A stretch of DNA of 64,000 nucleotides from Sphingomonas naphthae (GCF_028607085.1 NZ_CP117411.1:992001-1056000); one strand, 5' to 3'. Positions 52,775-62,557 are shown, counted from the first letter of the stretch. Made by a program: numbers and translations. Notes: generated by a model from the letters alone, not told the origin.

Positions 52775-54001
52775 TCACGCCGCCTTGCGCAATTCCATCC
52801 GGTCCCAGATTTCCACCAGCGCGTCGGTCAGTTCGCGCATCATTTCGGCCGTGTGGCTGGGGCCGGGGGTGAAGCGCAGCCGCTCGGTGCCGCGCGGCAC
52901 GGTCGGGTAGTTGATCGGCTGGACGTAGATGCCGTACTCGGCGAGCAGGATGTCGCTGATCCGCTTGGCGCGCACCGGATCGCCCACCATCAGCGGCACG
53001 ATATGGGTGGTGGAGGCCATCACCGGCAGGCCGGCCTCGGCGAACATCGTCTTCAGCAGGGCCGCCGCCGCCTGCTGCCCGTCGCGCTCTTCCGACGAGG
53101 ATTTCAGGTGGCGCACGCTAGCCAGCGTGCCTGCCACCAGCACCGGCGACAGGCTGGTGGTGAAGATGAAGCCCGGCGCGTAGCTGCGGATCACGTCGAT
53201 GATCGTGCGGCTGGTGGCGATGTATCCGCCCATCACGCCGAACGCCTTGCCCAGCGTCCCCTCGATGATGGTGATGCGATCGGCCACGCCGTCGCGATCG
53301 GAGATGCCGCCGCCGCGCGGGCCGTACATGCCGACCGCATGAACCTCGTCGAGATAGGTCAGCGCGTTATATTTGTCCGCCAGATCGCAGATGTCGGCCA
53401 GCGGCGCGACATCGCCATCCATCGAATAGACGCTCTCGAAGGCGATCAGCTTGGGCGCGTCCGGGTCGGCCTCGGCCAGCAATTCCTCCAGATGGGCGAG
53501 GTCGTTGTGGCGCCACACGTGCTTCTCGCAGCCCGAATTGCGGATGCCCGCGATCATCGAGGCGTGGTTCAGCTCGTCCGAGAAGATGATGCAGCCCGGC
53601 AGCACCTTGCCGAGCGTGGAAAGCGTCGCGTCGTTGGAGACATAGCCCGAGGTGAACAGCAGCGCGGCATCCTTGCCGTGCAGGTCGGCCAGCTCTTCTT
53701 CCAGATCGATATGGTAATGCGTGTTGCCGCCGATGTTGCGCGTGCCCCCCGAGCCGGCGCCCACGTCGTGCAGCGCATCCTCCATCGCCGCGATCACCTT
53801 GGGGTGCTGGCCCATCGCGAGATAGTCGTTGGAACACCACACCGTGATCGGCTTCGGGCCATTGTGGCCGGCGAAGCAGCGCGCGTTCGGGAAATTGCCC
53901 TTGTTGCGCAGGATGTCGATGAACACCCGGTAGCGGCCCTCGGCATGAAGGCGCTCGATCGCCTGGGTGAAGACGCGGCTGTAATCCAACACTCTCTCCA
54001 T
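52775..54001 (-). CDS. hemA: 5-aminolevulinate synthase
   Basis: This 408-residue PLP enzyme has the alpha-oxoamine synthase pattern: [60 protein letters not shown], and the PLP Lys in [15 protein letters not shown]. It condenses glycine and succinyl-CoA in the Shemin pathway of haem synthesis, the alphaproteobacterial route. The ATG at 54001 ([11 protein letters not shown]) is the family start. Monocistronic. Confidence 0.97.
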   Translation of the reverse strand: MERVLDYSRVFTQAIERLHAEGRYRVFIDILRNKGNFPNARCFAGHNGPKPITVWCSNDYLAMGQHPKVIAAMEDALHDVGAGSGGTRNIGGNTHYHIDLEEELADLHGKDAALLFTSGYVSNDATLSTLGKVLPGCIIFSDELNHASMIAGIRNSGCEKHVWRHNDLAHLEELLAEADPDAPKLIAFESVYSMDGDVAPLADICDLADKYNALTYLDEVHAVGMYGPRGGGISDRDGVADRITIIEGTLGKAFGVMGGYIATSRTIIDVIRSYAPGFIFTTSLSPVLVAGTLASVRHLKSSSEERDGQQAAAALLKTMFAEAGLPVMASTTHIVPLMVGDPVRAKRISDILLAEYGIYVQPINYPTVPRGTERLRFTPGPSHTAEMMRELTDALVEIWDRMELRKAA

Positions 54002-54086
54002 GGGGGAGATTTCTGCGCGCGCCTCTACCGAATATGGCGGGTCCACGCCAGCGCGAACGGCTCGCAACTATGATCGGCCGCCTCGA

Positions 54087-54884
54087 TCAAAGGTATGAGA
54101 TCTCGGGCAGTCCCCGCCCGGCGAGCGCGGCGCGGAGCCCGTCCGGCACATCGAAGCGCGCGGTGAACAAGGCGGTCCCAGGAGCCGGCGCATCGGGCCA
54201 ATCCTGCCCTTGCGTCAGATAGGCCGTACGGCGCGCGATGCCCTCGGCCCCATCCACGAACGCCAGCGGGCGCGGCGCGACGGCCGCCAGCCGGTCCTGC
54301 ACCAGCGGAAAGTGGGTGCAGGCCAGCACCACCGTATCCATTGCCTCGCCGCCGGGCTGGTCGGTCAGGCCGGCGAGGGCGGCGGCATAGGCATGGTCGG
54401 GCGTGTCCTCGCCGCGCAGATGCGCTTCGGCCAGTTGCACCAGCGCCGCCGATCCATGGCGCAGCACCGTGCAATCGCCCGCGAATCGTGCCGAAAGATC
54501 GTCGACATAGGGCTGGCGGACGGTCGCGTCGGTGCCCAGCACGCCGATCACGCGCGTTTGCGAGACCAGCGCGGCGGGCTTGATCGCCGGCACCGTGCCC
54601 ACGATCGGCAGGTCCAGCACGGCGCGCACCTGCGCCAGCGCGATCGTCGAGGCGGTATTGCAGGCGATCACGATGATGCGCGGATCATAACGCTCGGCCA
54701 GCCGCCCGAGCAGTGCGGGCACGCGCGCGGCGATCTCGGCCTCGGTCTTGGTGCCATAGGGAAAGCCGCCATTGTCCGCGACATAGACGATCGGCGCCTG
54801 TGGCAGCGCACGTTGTACCGCGCCCAGTACGGAGAGGCCGCCGACGCCGGAATCGAACAGCATGACGGGCCGGATGTCGCTCAT
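54087..54884 (-). CDS. murI: Glutamate racemase
   Basis: This 265-residue protein has MLFDSGVGGLSVLGAV, the first catalytic Cys in VIACNTAST and the second in VVLACTHFPLV. It makes D-glutamate for peptidoglycan. The ATG at 54884 (MSDIRPVML) is preferred over ones 13 codons or more upstream. Confidence 0.96.
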   Translation of the reverse strand: MSDIRPVMLFDSGVGGLSVLGAVQRALPQAPIVYVADNGGFPYGTKTEAEIAARVPALLGRLAERYDPRIIVIACNTASTIALAQVRAVLDLPIVGTVPAIKPAALVSQTRVIGVLGTDATVRQPYVDDLSARFAGDCTVLRHGSAALVQLAEAHLRGEDTPDHAYAAALAGLTDQPGGEAMDTVVLACTHFPLVQDRLAAVAPRPLAFVDGAEGIARRTAYLTQGQDWPDAPAPGTALFTARFDVPDGLRAALAGRGLPEISYL

Positions 54885-54963
54885 GCCGGCCCGAATAGGC
54901 CGGAGGGCGGACATTGGGAACACCCCGCTTGTCGCCCACGCGGCGCCCGCTTAAGGACCGGGC

Positions 54964-55854
54964 ATGATGCTGCGCGCTGCCCTACCGGCCGTCCTCCTGC
55001 TGCTCGCCGGTTGCGCGACGCAGACACGCCCCGTGGCGGACGTCGCGCCGCCCGCCCCGCAGACCCCGCCCAAGGCGATGCAGTGGCTCTACGGGTCGGG
55101 CGAGGGCGCGGCGATCTCGCGTCAGGCCTATAATGCGCTGGCGGCCTATACCGCGACCGTCGCCGCCGATCGCAAGGCCGGGCGCCCGGTCCGCAGCGCC
55201 ATCCTCGCCCCCGGCGCGACGCTCGATGCGCCGCGCTTCGTCGAATGCGCCGGCGGTCAGCCGCTCGCCGCGATGTTCGACGTGGACGAGACTGTGCTGC
55301 TCAACCTCGGCTTCGAATATGACGACGCCAAGGGCGGGGTCCGCCCGTGGGACGAGGATCGCTGGGCGCGCTGGGAACAGGCCGGTGCCGACAAGGTGCT
55401 GCCCGTCCCCGGCGCGGTCGAGGCCCTCGCCACCTTGCGCGCGCAGGGCCTGACGATCCTGTTCAATTCCAATCGCAACACCGCCAACGGCGCTTTCACC
55501 AAGGCGGCGATCGAGGGCGCGGGGCTCGGCCCGGCGGTGGCGGGCGACACGCTGTATCTGAAGGGCGACGTGGCCCCCGGCTCGGGCAAGGACCCGCGCC
55601 GGCTGAAGGCGTCGGAGCATTATTGCATCGTCGCATTGGGCGGCGACCAGCTCGGCGATTTTTCCGACCAATTCGGGCCGCTGATGAAGGATATTCCCGG
55701 CCGCCGCGCATGGGTGGGGCAGGGCGCGATCGCGCGACTGTGGGGCGCGGGCTGGTTCGTCCTGCCCAATCCGCTCTATGGCACCGGCACGGTCGGCAGC
55801 TATGACGACGTTTTCCCGGCGGACAAGCGCTGGACGGATCAGGGAGGCAAATGA
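54964..55854 (+). CDS. 5'-nucleotidase/acid phosphatase, lipoprotein e(P4) family
   Basis: This 296-residue HAD-fold lipoprotein has signal and lipobox LLLLAGC, then nucleophile motif [11 protein letters not shown] (DxDxT type), FNSNRN as motif [16 protein letters not shown] as motif III region, and GDQLGDFSD as the final acidic motif. Outer-membrane e(P4) enzymes dephosphorylate nucleotides for uptake. It overlaps the next gene by ATGA, an unusual partnership with a CoA-transferase subunit. Confidence 0.9.
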   Translation: MMLRAALPAVLLLLAGCATQTRPVADVAPPAPQTPPKAMQWLYGSGEGAAISRQAYNALAAYTATVAADRKAGRPVRSAILAPGATLDAPRFVECAGGQPLAAMFDVDETVLLNLGFEYDDAKGGVRPWDEDRWARWEQAGADKVLPVPGAVEALATLRAQGLTILFNSNRNTANGAFTKAAIEGAGLGPAVAGDTLYLKGDVAPGSGKDPRRLKASEHYCIVALGGDQLGDFSDQFGPLMKDIPGRRAWVGQGAIARLWGAGWFVLPNPLYGTGTVGSYDDVFPADKRWTDQGGK

Positions 55855-56507
55855 TGGCGACCACGGCAGTGAAGGGCTGGACCCGCGACCAGATGGCGGC
55901 CCGCGCCGCCGCCGAGCTGGAGGATGGCTTCTACGTCAACCTCGGCATCGGCATCCCGACGCTCGTCGCCAATTACATCCCGGAGGGCGTCAACGTGACG
56001 CTCCAGTCCGAGAATGGCATGCTCGGCATCGGCCCCTTCCCTTACGAGGGCGAGGAGGACCCGGACCTCATCAATGCCGGCAAGCAGACCATCTCGGCTT
56101 TGCCCTCCTCCAGCTTCTTTTCCTCGGCCGACAGCTTCGCGATGATCCGTGGCGGCCATATCGACCTGACCGTGCTGGGCGCGATGGAGGTCGCCGAAAA
56201 TGGCGACATCGCCAATTGGATGATCCCCGGCAAGATGGTGAAGGGCATGGGCGGCGCGATGGACCTCGTCGCCGGCGTGAAGAAGATCATCGTCGTCATG
56301 GAGCATAACTCCAAGGACGGCAGCCCCAAGTTCATGCCCGCCTGCACCCTGCCGCTGACGGGGCAGAATGTGGTCGACATGATCGTCACCGATCTGGCGG
56401 TGTTCAAGCGCCCCGACCACAGCTCGCCCTTCAAGCTGGTCGAGATGGCGCCCGGCGTCACCGCCGAGGAGATCGCCGCCAAGACGAGCGCGCATTACGT
56501 TTCGTGA
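55851..56507 (+). CDS. scoB: 3-oxoacid CoA-transferase subunit B
   Basis: This 218-residue protein has [22 protein letters not shown] and the catalytic Glu in [14 protein letters not shown], then [14 protein letters not shown] and [17 protein letters not shown]. With an A subunit it transfers CoA from succinyl-CoA to acetoacetate or 3-oxoadipate. No A subunit is adjacent or anywhere in the window. GGGAGG precedes the start, which overlaps the phosphatase stop. A PcaJ role is possible given the family. Confidence 0.92.
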   Translation: MMATTAVKGWTRDQMAARAAAELEDGFYVNLGIGIPTLVANYIPEGVNVTLQSENGMLGIGPFPYEGEEDPDLINAGKQTISALPSSSFFSSADSFAMIRGGHIDLTVLGAMEVAENGDIANWMIPGKMVKGMGGAMDLVAGVKKIIVVMEHNSKDGSPKFMPACTLPLTGQNVVDMIVTDLAVFKRPDHSSPFKLVEMAPGVTAEEIAAKTSAHYVS

Positions 56508-56519
56508 TGCGCGGTGGGG

Positions 56520-57044
56520 TTAGCCCAGCGTCCGCTCGAAGGTGATGATGGGCCGCTCGCGATAGCTTGCGGTCCGGACCGCCTCGAACCCGAGCCGCCG
56601 CGCCAGCCCCACGGACGCTTCGTTCAGCGGCGTGATCATCGACACGATCCGCACCGCGCCCATCCGCGCGTGCGCCCAGGCCAGCACCGCTTCCATCCCC
56701 TCGCGCGCGATGCCCTGGCCATGCGCCCATGGCCCAAGCACCCACGCCGCCTCCGGCGCGCCGTCGAAATCGGGGCCGAGCCCGCGATGGAAATCCGCCA
56801 GGCCGATCTCGCCGAGCATCTGGCCGGTCGCCTTGTCCTCGACCAGAAACATGCCGTAGCCGAAGGCTGTCCAGTGGCCGATGAAGCGCATCACGCGGTG
56901 CCACTGGTCCTCCGCGCCGATCGGCTGGCCGGTGATGTGGCGGAACACGTCGGGCTCCTGCCACAGCGCCAGCGCCGCCGCATAATCCGATGCCCGGTGC
57001 GGCCGCAGCCGCAAGCGGGGCGTCTCGATCACGGTATCGGCCAT
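56520..57044 (-). CDS. GNAT-family N-acetyltransferase
   Basis: This 174-residue protein of the RimJ/RimL type reads IETPRLRLRPHRASDYAAALALWQEPDVFRHI at the N-terminus, acetyl-CoA loop GPWAHGQGIAREGMEAVLAWA, and NEASVGLARRLGFEAV near the end. Substrate unknown (protein N-terminus, small amine or antibiotic). AAGGA precedes the start. It faces scoB convergently. Confidence 0.88.
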   Translation of the reverse strand: MADTVIETPRLRLRPHRASDYAAALALWQEPDVFRHITGQPIGAEDQWHRVMRFIGHWTAFGYGMFLVEDKATGQMLGEIGLADFHRGLGPDFDGAPEAAWVLGPWAHGQGIAREGMEAVLAWAHARMGAVRIVSMITPLNEASVGLARRLGFEAVRTASYRERPIITFERTLG

Positions 57045-57117
57045 GAATAGTCCTTTCCGGGTTGGACCGGGGGTTGGGCTGCGCTATGCCGCGCCACCCG
57101 CTTCATAGACAGTGTAG

Positions 57118-58392
57118 ATGACCCCATCCTTTCACCTCTTGTCCAAGCGGCGCTTCCTGCCCTTGTTCACCACCCAGTTTCTGGGCGCGTTCAACGACAA
57201 TCTGTTCCGCACCGCGATGGTGATGCTGGTGACCTTCCGTGTCTACAGCGATCCCAAGGCGGAGGCGCTGTTCAGCGCGATCGCGGCGGGGCTGTTCATA
57301 TTGCCCTTCTTCCTGCTTTCCGCCCCCTCCGGCCAGCTGGCGGACGGGACGGACAAGGCGCGGATCGTGCGGCTGGTGAAGACCGCCGAGATCCTCATCA
57401 TGATCGTCGGCGCGGCCGGGCTGCTGCTGGCGCAGGTGCCGCTGCTGCTGGCGGCGCTGTTCGCGATGGGGGTGCATTCCACCTTCTTCGGCCCGATCAA
57501 ATACGCCATCCTGCCGCAGCATCTGCACGAGGATGAGGTGCTGGGCGGCACCGGGCTGGTCGAGGGCGGCACCTATTGCGCGATCCTGCTCGGCACGATC
57601 GTCGGCGGGGTGCTGCCGGCCGAATATGCCGCCGGGCTGGTGATCGTGGTGGCGCTGATCGGGCGATTGGCCGGATCGCAGGTGCCCCCGGCGCCGGCGC
57701 AGGGGGCGGTGCCCAGGGTCGACTGGAACGTGATCCGCTCGTCGATCCGGCTGGTGGGCGATACGATGCACATCCGCCACCTGTTCCTCGCCATCGCCGC
57801 GATCAGCTTCTTCTGGGCGATGGGCGCCATTCTGGCGGCGCAATTCCCGCCGCTGGTGAAGAATGTGTTCGGCGCCGATCAGGATGTGGCGACGCTGTTT
57901 CTGTCGGTCTTTTCGGTCGGCGTGGCGCTGGGCTCCGTCGCGATCAACCGGCTGCTCAAGGGCACGGTGCAGGCCCGCTTCGCGCCGGCCGCCGCGCTCG
58001 GCATGGGCGCCTTCGTGCTGATGCTCTACTGGACGACGAGCCGCTGGGTCGCCCCGGCCGGGGAAGGCACGCTCGATCTCCACCGCTTCCTGGCCCAGCC
58101 GATGGGCGTGTGGGTGCTGGTCGCGCTGCTCGGCGTGGCGGTGGCGGGGGGCATGTTCGTCGTGCCGCTCTACGCCTTCCTCACGACGAGCGTGCCCAAG
58201 GCGGAGACGGCGCGCACGGTGGCGGCCAACAATATCGTCAATTCGGGCGCGATGGTCGCCTCGACGCTGATCCTGTCCGGGCTGATCCGCGCCGGTGTGG
58301 GGGTGTCGGACACGCTGTTTCTGGTCGCGGTCGGCAGCGTCGGGGCGGCGTGGCTCGGCTGGCGGCTGCATTGCGCCTGCGATCCGGCATGA
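57118..58392 (+). CDS. MFS transporter of the LplT (lysophospholipid flippase) type
   Basis: This 424-residue protein of about 12 helices opens RRFLPLFTTQFLGAFNDNLFRTAMVMLVTF, with GQLADGTDKARIVRLVK in the first loop and GVHSTFFGPIKYAILPQHL. This is the pattern of LplT and of the transporter part of LplT-Aas fusions, which return lysophospholipids to the inner leaflet. No acyltransferase follows, so the partner Aas domain is not fused here. Single gene. Confidence 0.85.
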   Translation: MTPSFHLLSKRRFLPLFTTQFLGAFNDNLFRTAMVMLVTFRVYSDPKAEALFSAIAAGLFILPFFLLSAPSGQLADGTDKARIVRLVKTAEILIMIVGAAGLLLAQVPLLLAALFAMGVHSTFFGPIKYAILPQHLHEDEVLGGTGLVEGGTYCAILLGTIVGGVLPAEYAAGLVIVVALIGRLAGSQVPPAPAQGAVPRVDWNVIRSSIRLVGDTMHIRHLFLAIAAISFFWAMGAILAAQFPPLVKNVFGADQDVATLFLSVFSVGVALGSVAINRLLKGTVQARFAPAAALGMGAFVLMLYWTTSRWVAPAGEGTLDLHRFLAQPMGVWVLVALLGVAVAGGMFVVPLYAFLTTSVPKAETARTVAANNIVNSGAMVASTLILSGLIRAGVGVSDTLFLVAVGSVGAAWLGWRLHCACDPA

Positions 58393-58409
58393 ACGCGGGA
58401 TAGGGCTGG

Positions 58410-59372
58410 CTAGAAGCCCGCCGGTTTGACCCATTCCTGAGCTGTGGCCGCCAGCACCTTGAAAAGCTGGCCCATTTCCTCCGCCGCCGTCAGCCGGCGA
58501 TATTGCCCCGCTATCTCCTCCCCCCGCTCCGGCGCCGACCGGGCCAGCGCCGCCGCGCGCTGGGCGAGGCCGAGGGTGACGAGCCATTGGCCCTGCGGGA
58601 TCGGGCCGTGGGTGGCCGCGCCGCCGGCCCGCAGCGCCGCCGCGAGGGCGGCGAAATCGACATGGGTGGTCAGGTCATGCTCGCCGGGGTCGGCGAAGGG
58701 ATCGACAGGGGCGTGGCCGCGCACGGCTTGCAGCGTGTCGCCGGCTTCGCCCTTCGCATAGCCATAATCGATCGCGAGCAGCGCGCCGCCTTGTCCGGCG
58801 ATTCGAGTGGCGAGGGCGGTGGCGATCGCCTGCGTCGCGGGATTGTCCTCCCGGATATTGCCCGCGTCGGCGACGAAGCGGCCGGCGACGTGGTGGACCA
58901 TCCGCTCGCGCCCCTCGATCGTCTGGCGGACGGGCAGGGCATCGAAGAATTCGTTCGCCACCACCATCAGCGCGCCGTCGGCGGGCAAGGTGTCGATCGT
59001 GTCGTGCCATGTCGCACCCGGCAGGCGCGCGCGCTGGGCTTCGCGCAGCACCGGGCTGGTCTCGACGAGGTGGATCGCGGGGGTCAGCCCCGCCTTCGCC
59101 ATCGCCCGCAGCGCATCCACCGCCAGCGTGCCGCGCCCCGGCCCCAGTTCGACATAATGGGCGGGGGGGCGGCCGGCGCGTTGCCACAGGTCGGCCAGCC
59201 ACAGGCCGATCATCTCGCCGAACATCTGGCTCACCTCGGGCGCGGTGACGAAATCACCGGTCGCCCCCAAGGGATCGCGGGTGGCGTAATAATGCGCGTT
59301 GCAGGCCGCCATCCAGTCGTGGACGGACAGCGGCGCGCGGGCGGCGAGGGTGGTGGGGAGGTTTTCCGTCAT
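58410..59372 (-). CDS. SAM-dependent methyltransferase of the MidA/NDUFAF7 family
   Basis: This 320-residue protein has the family features: RDPLGATGDFVTAPEVSQMFGEMIGLWLADLW, SAM motif YVELGPGRGTLAVDALRA, and VVANEFFDALPVRQ. The mitochondrial homologue methylates an arginine of complex I subunit NDUFS2; the bacterial role is likely similar but unproven. It lies downstream of lgt on the same strand with a repeat between them, as in many sphingomonads. Confidence 0.9.
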   Translation of the reverse strand: MTENLPTTLAARAPLSVHDWMAACNAHYYATRDPLGATGDFVTAPEVSQMFGEMIGLWLADLWQRAGRPPAHYVELGPGRGTLAVDALRAMAKAGLTPAIHLVETSPVLREAQRARLPGATWHDTIDTLPADGALMVVANEFFDALPVRQTIEGRERMVHHVAGRFVADAGNIREDNPATQAIATALATRIAGQGGALLAIDYGYAKGEAGDTLQAVRGHAPVDPFADPGEHDLTTHVDFAALAAALRAGGAATHGPIPQGQWLVTLGLAQRAAALARSAPERGEEIAGQYRRLTAAEEMGQLFKVLAATAQEWVKPAGF

Positions 59373-59388
59373 CCTCTCAACCTTTCAG

Positions 59389-59473
59389 CCGTTCGTCCTG
59401 AGCGTAGTCGAAGGACGTGCGACTTGGCGACACCGCTTGGGGCACGTCCTTCGACTTCGCTCAGGACGAACGG
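59389..59473. repeat. Inverted pair of a dispersed 32-nt sphingomonad repeat
   Basis: The unit beginning CCGTTCGTCCTGAGCG at 59389-59420 and its inverse at 59442-59473 differ at one base and enclose 21 nt. The sequence forms a long hairpin in RNA. Similar repeats are scattered in many sphingomonad genomes. It lies between lgt and the methyltransferase gene. Confidence 0.85.
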
Positions 59474-59487
59474 TGTTTATATGTGAC

Positions 59488-60351
59488 TCAGCCGACGCTC
59501 TCGCTTCCAGCCACCGGCTCCACCCGCACGCGCCGTCCCTTGGCGGTCAGCATCAGATACACCCCGCCCACGAACAGCGGCAGCGACAGCGTCTGCCCCA
59601 TCGTCAGCCCCCACGACAGAGTGCCGAGCTGCTCGTCGGGTTCGCGGAAATATTCGACGATGAAGCGGCTGACCGTATAGCCGACGAGGAACAGGCCGAG
59701 CAGCTTGCCGGGCTCGTAGCGGGCACGGGTCTTCCAGAAGGCCAGGCTCAGCAGCGCGCCCAGCACCAGCCCCTCCAGCGCGGCCTCGTAGAGCTGGCTC
59801 GGGTGGCGGGGCAGGGGGCCGGCCCGGCCGGTGAAGACGATCGCCCACGGCACGTCGGTCACCCGGCCCCACAATTCGCCATTGGCGAAATTGGCGAGGC
59901 GGCCGAGGAGCAGGCCGATCGGCGCGACGGTGACGACATAATCATGGACCCGGAGCGCGCTCAATTTGTGGCGGCGGGCACAGGCGATCATGCCGAGCGA
60001 ACAGCCCGCCGCGCCGCCATGGAAGGACATGCCGCCGTTCCATAGCTGGAGGATGGCGATGCCGCTGAACAGATCGCGATCGTAGAAGATGGCATAGCCC
60101 AGCCGCCCGCCGACCAGCACGCCGATGGTGCAGTAGAATACCAGATCATCGACCGCGCGCTTGCCCATCGGCGCGCCGGGCTCGGCCAGCAGCTTCAGGA
60201 AATACCACCAGCCGATGACGATGCCGGCGATGTAGGACAGAGAATACCAGCGCAGCTGGAAGAAGCCGAGATCGAGCGCCACCGGCGACAGCGGCAGCCG
60301 ATCATAATGGAGATAGGCCGAGGTATCGACGGCCAGCGTGGCGATGCTCAT
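59488..60351 (-). CDS. lgt: Prolipoprotein diacylglyceryl transferase
   Basis: This 287-residue protein of about seven membrane helices has [17 protein letters not shown], the substrate loop [11 protein letters not shown] and the Lgt signature [21 protein letters not shown], then RHPSQLYEA and FREPDEQLG. It attaches diacylglycerol to lipobox Cys. The ATG at 60351 overlaps the stop of a 28-codon leader frame. Confidence 0.96.
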   Translation of the reverse strand: MSIATLAVDTSAYLHYDRLPLSPVALDLGFFQLRWYSLSYIAGIVIGWWYFLKLLAEPGAPMGKRAVDDLVFYCTIGVLVGGRLGYAIFYDRDLFSGIAILQLWNGGMSFHGGAAGCSLGMIACARRHKLSALRVHDYVVTVAPIGLLLGRLANFANGELWGRVTDVPWAIVFTGRAGPLPRHPSQLYEAALEGLVLGALLSLAFWKTRARYEPGKLLGLFLVGYTVSRFIVEYFREPDEQLGTLSWGLTMGQTLSLPLFVGGVYLMLTAKGRRVRVEPVAGSESVG

Positions 60352-60434
60352 CGGCGCTGTCCACCGCATTCACGAAGTTCGCATCCACCAGCGCCGTTTC
60401 GCGCCGGGCAGGGGGGGCAAGAAGCGTGATCCAT
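60348..60434 (-). CDS. Putative 28-codon leader peptide coupled to lgt
   Basis: From ATG 60434 a frame of 28 codons (Cys-rich: CPPC, then GGCELREC) ends with TGA overlapping the lgt ATG (CGATGAGC). The ATG context and the GCELR block are conserved with the element in front of the TonB receptor, where the frame instead continues into the receptor. Translation is not proven; the overlap and conservation in frame are the evidence. Confidence 0.45.
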   Translation of the reverse strand: MDHASCPPCPARNGAGGCELRECGGQRR

Positions 60435-60473
60435 GGCGCCGCCTTGGCACAGACCGGGGGCTGTAGGACAGCG
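60371..60473 (-). promoter_or_regulatory. Leader-like repeat element in front of lgt, copy B
   Basis: On the minus strand: CGCTGTCCTACAGCCCCC (60473-60456), TGTGCC, GGCGGCGCCATG, CCGGCGCGAAA, and GGATGCGAACTTCGTG (60386-60371). Block order, spacing and strand relation to the downstream gene are the same as in copy A (33695-33566), with a shorter middle. Confidence 0.7.
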
Positions 60474-60535
60474 TGTTTTGTCGGCGGGCGGTCTGGCGGC
60501 TGGCGGAACGATCCATAGACCCCTATTTCCCTTTC

Positions 60536-60736
60536 ATGACCATCGGCGACCCCATCGACGAAACCGGCACCCTCCTGCGCGACGGCGGCGGCTTCGTGCT
60601 GAGGCTGGATGGGGGCGGGCGGTTGCGGCTCGAACTGCGGCGGATGCCGGTGGACGAAGTGGAGAAGCATGTCCGCCTCGTCGGCGTGCTGATCGGCCCG
60701 GATCATGTCGATGTCGAAGGGCTGCGGCTCGCGTGA
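60536..60736 (+). CDS. DUF5818-family small protein
   Basis: This 66-residue protein (MTIGDPIDETGTLLRDGGGF, then VLRLDGGGRLRLEL, KHVRLVGVLIGPDHVDVEGL) is predicted to be mostly beta strand. It resembles the short DUF5818 proteins conserved in sphingomonads, of unknown function. The ATG at 60536 is preferred because the upstream extension lies in the divergent leader element. Confidence 0.7.
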   Translation: MTIGDPIDETGTLLRDGGGFVLRLDGGGRLRLELRRMPVDEVEKHVRLVGVLIGPDHVDVEGLRLA

Positions 60737-60832
60737 CGCCCCGCCTTTCTCGAATTCGAAAGCAAGCGGCGGGAAGCGGCGGCGCGGCCGCGCGATCATA
60801 AGGATCGCACAGCAACCTCACGGATCGAGACC

Positions 60833-61918
60833 ATGACCACGACGACCCTCATCCCCGCGATCGACGATCCCCGCTGGGCGCGCATCGTGGCGCGGGATGC
60901 CTCGGCGGACGGCGATTTCTATTATTCGGTGCTCACCACCGGCGTCTACTGCCGCCCATCCTGCGCCTCGCGCGGCGCCCGGCCGGAGAATGTGGCGATC
61001 CACGCCTCGCTGGCCGAGGCCCGCGCCACCGGCTTCCGCCCCTGCCGCCGCTGCGACCCCGAAGGCATCGCCGAAGCTGCGCAGATCGCGCTTGTGACCG
61101 ATGCCTGCCGCCGGATCGAGGCGAGCGAGACACCGCCGTCGCTCGGCGAGCTGGCGGCCGACGCGGGGTTCAGCGAGAGTCATTTTCACCGCCTGTTCCG
61201 CCGGCTCACCGGCCTCACGCCCCGCGCCTATGCCGCCGCCCACCGCGCCGGTCGGGTGCGCGAGGGCCTCGCCGCCGGCCAGCCGGTCACCGCCGCGCTG
61301 CACGAGGCGGGCTTCGGTTCGGCCAGCCGCTTCTACGAAGGCGCGGGCGCGATGCTCGGCATGGCTCCGTCGCGCTTCCGCCAGGGCGGCGCGCGGGAGA
61401 CCTTGCGCTTCGCCATCGGCCAATGCTCGCTGGGCGCGATCCTCGTGGCCTCCAGTGACACGGGCGTGGCGGCGATCCTGCTCGGCGACGATCCACAGGC
61501 CCTCGTCCGCGACGTGCAGGATCGCTTCCCCAAGGCCGATCTCGTCGGCGGCGACGCGGCCTATGAGGCGATCGTCGCGCGGGCGGTGGCGCTGGTCGAG
61601 GCGCCCGGCATCGGCCTCGATCTGCCGCTCGACATTCGCGGCACCGCCTTCCAGCAGCGGGTGTGGCAGGCGCTGGCGGCGATCCCGGCCGGCGAGACGC
61701 GCAGCTATGCCGATGTCGCCCGCGCGATCGGCGCCCCCGCCGCGACCCGCGCCGTGGCCGGCGCCTGCGCCGCCAACGCGCTCGCCATCGCCATCCCGTG
61801 CCATCGGGTGGTGCGCAACGACGGCGGCCTTTCGGGCTATCGCTGGGGCGTCGAGCGCAAGCGCGCGCTGCTCGATCGCGAGGGCGGGGCGCGGGAAGGC
61901 GAAGCGGCGGCGGCATGA
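60833..61918 (+). CDS. ada: Bifunctional DNA methyltransferase/transcriptional activator Ada
   Basis: This 361-residue protein has an N-terminal zinc phosphotriester-repair domain with Cys in GVYCRPSCASRGARPENV and CRRCDPEG, an AraC-type helix-turn-helix (LGELAADAGFSESHFHRLFRRLTGLTPRAYAAAHR), and a C-terminal O6-methylguanine methyltransferase with acceptor Cys in AIPCHRVVRNDGGLSGYRWG. It repairs alkylated DNA and activates the adaptive response. The alkB gene overlaps its stop. Confidence 0.96.
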   Translation: MTTTTLIPAIDDPRWARIVARDASADGDFYYSVLTTGVYCRPSCASRGARPENVAIHASLAEARATGFRPCRRCDPEGIAEAAQIALVTDACRRIEASETPPSLGELAADAGFSESHFHRLFRRLTGLTPRAYAAAHRAGRVREGLAAGQPVTAALHEAGFGSASRFYEGAGAMLGMAPSRFRQGGARETLRFAIGQCSLGAILVASSDTGVAAILLGDDPQALVRDVQDRFPKADLVGGDAAYEAIVARAVALVEAPGIGLDLPLDIRGTAFQQRVWQALAAIPAGETRSYADVARAIGAPAATRAVAGACAANALAIAIPCHRVVRNDGGLSGYRWGVERKRALLDREGGAREGEAAAA

Positions 61919-62553
61919 TCGCCGATCTCTTCGCCGAGAGCCGGACGCTGACGCTCGATCCCGGCGCGATGCTGCTCGGCGGCTTCGCGCTCGGGGTGGC
62001 GCCGGCGTTGCTGGAGGGCGTGGCCGCGATCGCCGCCGCCGCGCCCTTCCGCCAGATGGCGACGCCGGGCGGGCGGCGCATGTCGGTGGCGATGACGAAT
62101 TGCGGCGCCGCCGGATGGGTCACAGATGCTGCCGGCTATCGCTACGCCACCGCCGATCCCTTGAGCGGTCGGCCCTGGCCCGCGATGCCGCCTGCCTTCC
62201 GCGATCTCGCCCGCCGCGCCGCCACCGCCGCCGGTTTCGCGGGCTTCGATCCCGATGCCTGCCTCGTGAACCTCTATCGGCCGGGCGCGCGCATGGCGCC
62301 GCATCAGGATATCGACGAGCGCGACATGGGCGAGCCGATCGTCTCGGTCTCGCTCGGTCTGTCGGCCACCTTCCTGTGGGGCGGCGCCGCGCGCGGCGAC
62401 CCGAAGCGGCGGCTGCGCATCGATCATGGCGACGTTCTCGTGTGGGGCGGCCCCGCCCGCCGCACCTTCCACGGCATCGCCCCGCTCGCCGCCGGCACCC
62501 AACCCGATACCGGCGAGACGCGGATCAACCTCACCTTCCGTCGGGCGCTGTAG
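61915..62553 (+). CDS. alkB: Alpha-ketoglutarate-dependent dioxygenase AlkB
   Basis: This 212-residue protein has the Fe(II) triad (HQDID for His-x-Asp, FHGIAPL for the distal His) and the 2-oxoglutarate-binding RINLTFR at the C-terminus. It oxidatively removes methyl groups from 1-methyladenine and 3-methylcytosine. The ATGA overlap makes ada-alkB one operon, as in E. coli. Confidence 0.95.
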   Translation: MIADLFAESRTLTLDPGAMLLGGFALGVAPALLEGVAAIAAAAPFRQMATPGGRRMSVAMTNCGAAGWVTDAAGYRYATADPLSGRPWPAMPPAFRDLARRAATAAGFAGFDPDACLVNLYRPGARMAPHQDIDERDMGEPIVSVSLGLSATFLWGGAARGDPKRRLRIDHGDVLVWGGPARRTFHGIAPLAAGTQPDTGETRINLTFRRAL

Positions 62554-62557
62554 CCGG

